Shown piece after piece: positions 9,481 through 12,500 of a DNA stretch of 12,500 nt. Position numbers and translations under genes: made by a program. Origin of the DNA: Actinidia chinensis (Eukaryota; Streptophyta; Magnoliopsida; Ericales; Actinidiaceae). Below the pieces are notes generated by a model, which was given only the letters and a program-made list of their open reading frames with translations, did no database searches and had not been told where the DNA came from. How positions within the stretch are numbered: position 1 is the first letter of the stretch; every line of letters starts with the position of its first letter. The DNA is taken from positions 5,892,350 to 5,904,849 of the forward strand of contig CM018895.1 in the NCBI GenBank assembly GCA_009663005.1, given 5' to 3'.

Positions 9481-9593
9481 CTCAGAGGTTAGAGAAGAGG
9501 ACTCACCCAAATCCACGGCAGAGGGGAGGGTGCGCCCCTTCCTATAACTCCCAAGACCTCCGCGCACTCCTGTCCGATTTGGGATGCGCACCA
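9481..9593 (-). repeat. TRIM 5' LTR
   Basis: This LTR of about 113 bp starts TGGTGCGCATCCCAAATCGG on the minus strand (two more bases, GG, lie between it and the target duplication) and ends at CTAACCTCTGAG, directly before the primer-binding site. The stretch GAGTTATAGG (9541-9550 region) is a TATA-like candidate promoter; the 3' LTR has TTATCGG there. Outer boundaries are uncertain by about 2 bp. Confidence 0.82.
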
Positions 9594-9965
9594 CCTGAAC
9601 GAAGTTTGTTAAAAAAAAAAAACTCAAAAACTCTAACTTAACGAACCAAAAACATTCCAAAAATTTCCATTGCGTAAATGTCGCCCAGAAGTTTGTTAGA
9701 TGATTAGAAAATAGTTGATGCCAATGGACCCAAGTTAGAACAACTTGATAATAGAGACAGGCCAAGTAATTCAATTTCTTGATACTAAATACGGAATTCA
9801 TCATTGGACTATTCTCCAAATTTAGTTTGCAACACAAAATTTTCATATAGTTTTGGAATACTTAGAAAATGAATAGTATGTTTGTTAATTTTCTTTTACA
9901 CCCTCAACTTAATTTACAACGAAATTTTAAGGGACAAATAAAGTTTTTTTGTCAAAAAATTAACT

Positions 9966-10807
9966 CCCTTGACATCTTGTATAATAGTTTCTAATTAAGG
10001 AAAGATCAGGGCTTTTCAAAAACTATAGGGTAGTGGGAGCGATTTCAAAAACCTTCGGGGAGATCACGAAATTTATATCCAATCAAAAAAAAATGAGGCT
10101 TGAGAGAAATGTCTTGGTGCAAATAGCATAGCATCAACTCGAAACTAAGGCCCATTTGGAGCTATAGATTTTTCGAGTTTTTTTTGCTTTAGTTAATTTT
10201 TTTTTTTTCCCTTTGATTACAATTTGACTTTTTCAAATTTTTCTGACGAGAAGAATGAAAAATATCAAAAAAACTAGCTCATACCAGAAAAGTTCGCTAC
10301 AGACGATTTGTTGTTAAAAAAAATTAGTTTTTTTGTCCTTAGTAAATTGGGTTTACCGAATAAGATGATTTTTTTTATAGTTTTGAACTAACTGTCGTCA
10401 AGGGAAATTTTGGAAAAGATAAACTTTGATCAAAGGTAAACGAAGTTTGCTAAAATAAAAACCTCAAACACTAACTTAAGGATCAAAAATATCTCAAAAT
10501 TTCCATTGCGGAAATGTCGCCCATAAGTTTGTTAGATGACTTTAGAAAAATAGTCGATTGCCAAGTGGACCAAGTCGATAACTTGATAATAGAGACAAGC
10601 AAGTATTCAATTTCTTGATACTTAAACAGCGGATTATCGTTGACTAATTCTCACAAAGTTTAGTTTCAATATCACGAATTGTCATATAGTTTTTAGAATA
10701 CCTTAGACAAGAAAATATGTTTGTTAATTTTTCTTATTACACCCTCCACTTAATTTAACAAACAAAAGTTTCAGGACAATCATGTTTTTATGTCAAAAAA
10801 TTAACTT
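9966..10807 (+). repeat. Satellite monomer 12 (B type)
   Basis: This 842-bp unit is very indel-rich. It shares private variants with monomer 14: CAGGG(A)CTTTTC in place of CAGGGATATTTC, TGGGAGCGATTT, the CATCAAC variant in the CACCCTC block, and GCTATAGATTTT. These mark monomers 11-12 and 13-14 as copies of one dimer. Confidence 0.92.
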
Positions 10808-11628
10808 CCCATTGACAATCTTGATAATAGTTTTCGAAATTTAGGAAATTCAGAGTATTTCAAAAATTATAGGGGAGTGGTAGCGATTGTCAAGAACCTT
10901 AGGTAGGGGAGATCAATGAAATTTATCCAAACCAAAAAATGGGGCTGGAGAGAAATGTCTTGGTTTCAATAAATCACCCTCACACAAGGCCCAGTTGGGC
11001 GATGGATTTTCGAGTTTTTTTGTCCTTAGTAATTTTTTTTTGCCTTGATTAAAAAATTTAGACTTTTCAAATTTCTCTTGGACGAGAAGAATCGAAAATA
11101 TATAAAAAAATTAATCTCTAATTCCAGACAAGTTCACTAAGGACAATTTGTCCCAAAAATGCTTTGTCTTTAAGTTAATTTGTTTGCCAAATAAATAATT
11201 TTTTTATATTTCTGGAACTACTGTCCGTCAAGAGGAATAGAAAAAAAATAAAACTTTGATCATAAGGTGAACGAAGTATATTAAAAAAAAACTCAAACCA
11301 CTACTTAACGACCCGAAAACATTCCAAACAATTCCATGAGGAAATTTCGCCCATAAGCTTGTTAGATGACTTAGAAAAATAGTTGATGCCAAGATGGACC
11401 AAGTCAGAAACTGATAATAGAGACAGGCCCACTAATCAAATTCTTATAACGTAAATACGGATTAATCATTGACTTATTCTCCAAAATTAGTTTCACAAAT
11501 TTTCATATAGTTTTTGGAATACTTAGAAAATGAAATGGTATGTTTGTTAATTTTCTTTTACACCCTCCAACTTAATTTACAAAACGAAATTTTAAGGACA
11601 ATAAAGTTTTTTTGTCAAAAAATTAACT
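10808..11628 (+). repeat. Satellite monomer 13 (A type)
   Basis: This 821-bp unit is the uninterrupted counterpart of monomer 11, with the same A-type marks (AAGGTGAACGAAG, ATTTCTGGAACTACTG) and the same ending (ACTTAGAAAATGAA, AATAAAGTTTTTTTGTC). It provides the empty site for the TRIM insertion. Small indels are frequent until about 11480. Confidence 0.93.
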
Positions 11629-12473
11629 CCCATTGACAATCTTGATAATAGTTTCGAAATTAAGGAAGATCAGGGACTTTTCAAAAACTATAGGGGAGTG
11701 GGAGCGATTTCCAAAAACCTTAGGGGAGATCAACGAAATTTATCCAAATCAAAAAATGAGGCTGGAGAGAAATGTCTTGGGTTCAAATAGCATCAACCTC
11801 AAACTAAGGCCCAGTTGGAGCTATAGATTTTCGAGTTTTTTTTGTCTTTAGTTAAATTTTTTTTTACCCTTTGATAAAAAATTTATACTTTTCAGATTTC
11901 TCTTGACGAAAAAAATTAAAAAATATAAAAAAAACTATCTAATTCCAAGAAAAGTTCGCTAGCTCTAAAGGACGAATGTGTTAAAAATAGTTTTTTGTCT
12001 TAGTAAATTGGTTACCTGAATAGATGATTTTTTATGTTTTGAACTCCTGTCGTCAATAGGGAATTGCGAGAAAGAATAAACTTTTGATCAAAAGGTTAAA
12101 CGAAGTTGCTAAAAATAAAAACTCAACCACTAATTAGAATCAAAAATATCTCAAAAAATTTCAATTGCGGAAATGTCGCCCATACGTTTGTTAGATGACT
12201 TAGAAAAATAGTTCGATGCCAAGTGGGAACCAAGTAGATAACTGATAATAGAGACAAGCCAAGTAATGCAATTCTTGAGAACGTAAACACGGATTAATCG
12301 TTGACTATTCTATGCTCCAAAGTTTAGTTTCACGAATTTCATATTTTTTTGTGTAGGGGGTTTTAGGAATACTTAGACAATGAAATCTGTTTGTAATTTT
12401 CTTTTAACCCTCCACTTAATTTACAAAACAAAATTTAAGGACAATCATTGTTTTTATGTCAAAAAAATTAACT
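11629..12473 (+). repeat. Satellite monomer 14 (B type)
   Basis: This 845-bp unit is clean up to about 11940 and then indel-rich. It matches monomer 12 in private variants. It has unique additions: AGCTCTAA within the GTTCGCTAAAGGACG region (about 11960-11968), and a G-rich GTGTAGGGGG at about 12351-12360 inside the usual CATATAGTTTTTAGAATAC stretch. Confidence 0.93.
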
Positions 12474-12500
12474 CCATTGACAATCTTGATAATATGTTTC
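12474..12500 (+). repeat. Satellite monomer 15, partial (cut by window end)
   Basis: Only the anchor is present (CCATTGACAATCTTGATAAT, then ATGTTTC, with one extra T relative to most copies). It shows that the array continues past the window. Confidence 0.9.

Larger units (their letters stand above)
9260..9595 (-). mobile_element. TRIM (terminal-repeat retrotransposon in miniature)
   Basis: This insertion of about 336 bp is GC-rich and unlike its AT-rich surroundings. On the minus strand it reads: 5' LTR (about 9481-9593), primer-binding site (9469-9480), short internal region (9373-9480 overall), purine-rich tract (9373-9391), 3' LTR (9260-9372). Both LTRs contain a TCCCACATCGGA-type motif near their 5' end, a sequence often seen in small plant LTR elements, and a TATA-like stretch. 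No gag or pol is possible in about 108 bp of internal sequence, so the element is non-autonomous and must have been mobilised by enzymes from another element. Size and layout fit the TRIM class. It carries no 5S-like sequence that I can see, so it does not look like Cassandra. The two LTRs have diverged noticeably, so it is not a very recent insertion unless sequence errors inflate the difference. Confidence 0.85.
9255..9600. repeat. Target site duplication flanking the TRIM (TGAAY)
   Basis: TGAAT at 9255-9259 and TGAAC at 9596-9600 flank the insertion. The uninterrupted A-type site in monomers 2 and 13 reads AAGGTGAACGAAG, so TGAAC is present once before insertion. A 5-bp duplication with one later substitution (C to T on the left) fits LTR-element integration; a strict reading gives 4 bp (TGAA). 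Confidence 0.75.
8774..9965 (+). repeat. Satellite monomer 11 (A type), interrupted by a TRIM
   Basis: This unit is 1192 bp with a 341-bp insertion including the target duplication, leaving about 851 bp of satellite. A-type marks are ATTTCTGAACTACTG, GGAATAGGAAA and AAGGTGAA at the insertion point. Its end shares ACTTAGAAAATGAA and AATAAAGTTTTTTTGTC with monomer 13 only; other units read CATGTTTTT there. The insertion falls in the right arm of the monomer foldback, next to the CTTTTTGATCAAAAG palindrome. Confidence 0.93.
1..12500. repeat. Satellite array: 14 full monomers of about 830 bp plus a partial one
   Basis: The whole window is a head-to-tail tandem array. The anchor CCCATTGACAATCTTGATAA, or a close variant, recurs at 1, 827, 1652, 2962, 3794, 4616, 5436, 6278, 7114, 7943, 8774, 9966, 10808, 11629 and 12474. 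Spacings are 820-845 bp except in the two units carrying insertions (1310 and 1192 bp). All copies face the same way. The unit is very AT-rich, with only a few GC-richer islands (AGGGGAG motifs near its start, GCGGAAATGTCGCCC near offset 530). I do not recognise the family. Unit length, uniform orientation and subtype structure suggest a heterochromatic plant satellite; a pericentromeric or subtelomeric location is possible but not shown. Confidence 0.98.

Noticed and set aside
9260..9595. tRNA-derived SINE, suggested by GGTAGAGAG and GGTTAGAG stretches resembling an A box
   Set aside because: The two halves are direct repeats flanking a primer-binding site and purine tract, with no poly-A tail or paired A and B boxes at proper spacing. 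An LTR layout on the minus strand explains everything.
9427..9846. 139-codon minus-strand open frame, the longest in the window, with overlapping plus-strand frames at 9254-9547 and 9447-9641
   Set aside because: It runs from satellite DNA into the GC-rich TRIM. The TRIM explains the lack of stop codons, and the product mixes LTR and satellite sequence with no domain.
1..12500. CRISPR array
   Set aside because: The repeat unit is about 830 bp with no short repeats separated by unique spacers. The genome type inferred is eukaryotic.

Overview
This window is non-coding, strongly AT-rich satellite DNA, most likely from a flowering plant. It holds 14 complete head-to-tail copies, plus the first 27 bases of a 15th, of one repeat unit of about 820-845 bp, all in the same orientation. 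I see no credible protein-coding gene, rRNA or tRNA. The longest open frames (up to about 140 codons) are chance products of the repeat; some recur at the same offset in several monomers only because the DNA recurs. The plant assignment is an inference from the two insertions described below.

Layout: monomers 1-2 (1-1651) are a near-identical pair. Monomer 3 (1652-2961) is interrupted by a 477-bp MITE. Monomers 4-6 (2962-5435) follow. From monomer 7 onward the array alternates between a B-type unit and a D-type or A-type unit (D-B, D-B, A-B, A-B). This makes four dimers of about 1.66-1.69 kb each, once the insertion is subtracted. Monomer 11 (8774-9965) is interrupted by a 336-bp LTR-type insertion.

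Two mobile elements are embedded, and the uninterrupted monomers serve as built-in empty sites for both. (1) 1746-2222 is a MITE with near-terminal inverted repeats around GTTTGGCTGG and a TTA duplication, best explained as PIF/Harbinger (Tourist-like). Its left end carries a 62-bp tandem duplication. (2) 9260-9595, on the minus strand, is a terminal-repeat retrotransposon in miniature (TRIM). It has two LTRs of about 113 bp, a primer-binding site matching the plant initiator tRNA-Met site with one base missing, a purine-rich tract and an imperfect TGAAY target duplication. It has no coding capacity.

Each monomer also contains a long imperfect inverted repeat of about 290 bp (201-491 in monomer 1), which suggests that the satellite unit captured or grew from an old foldback or MITE-like element. 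Stretches of near-perfect monomer sequence alternate with stretches full of one-base indels, which may mean unevenly polished long-read assembly.
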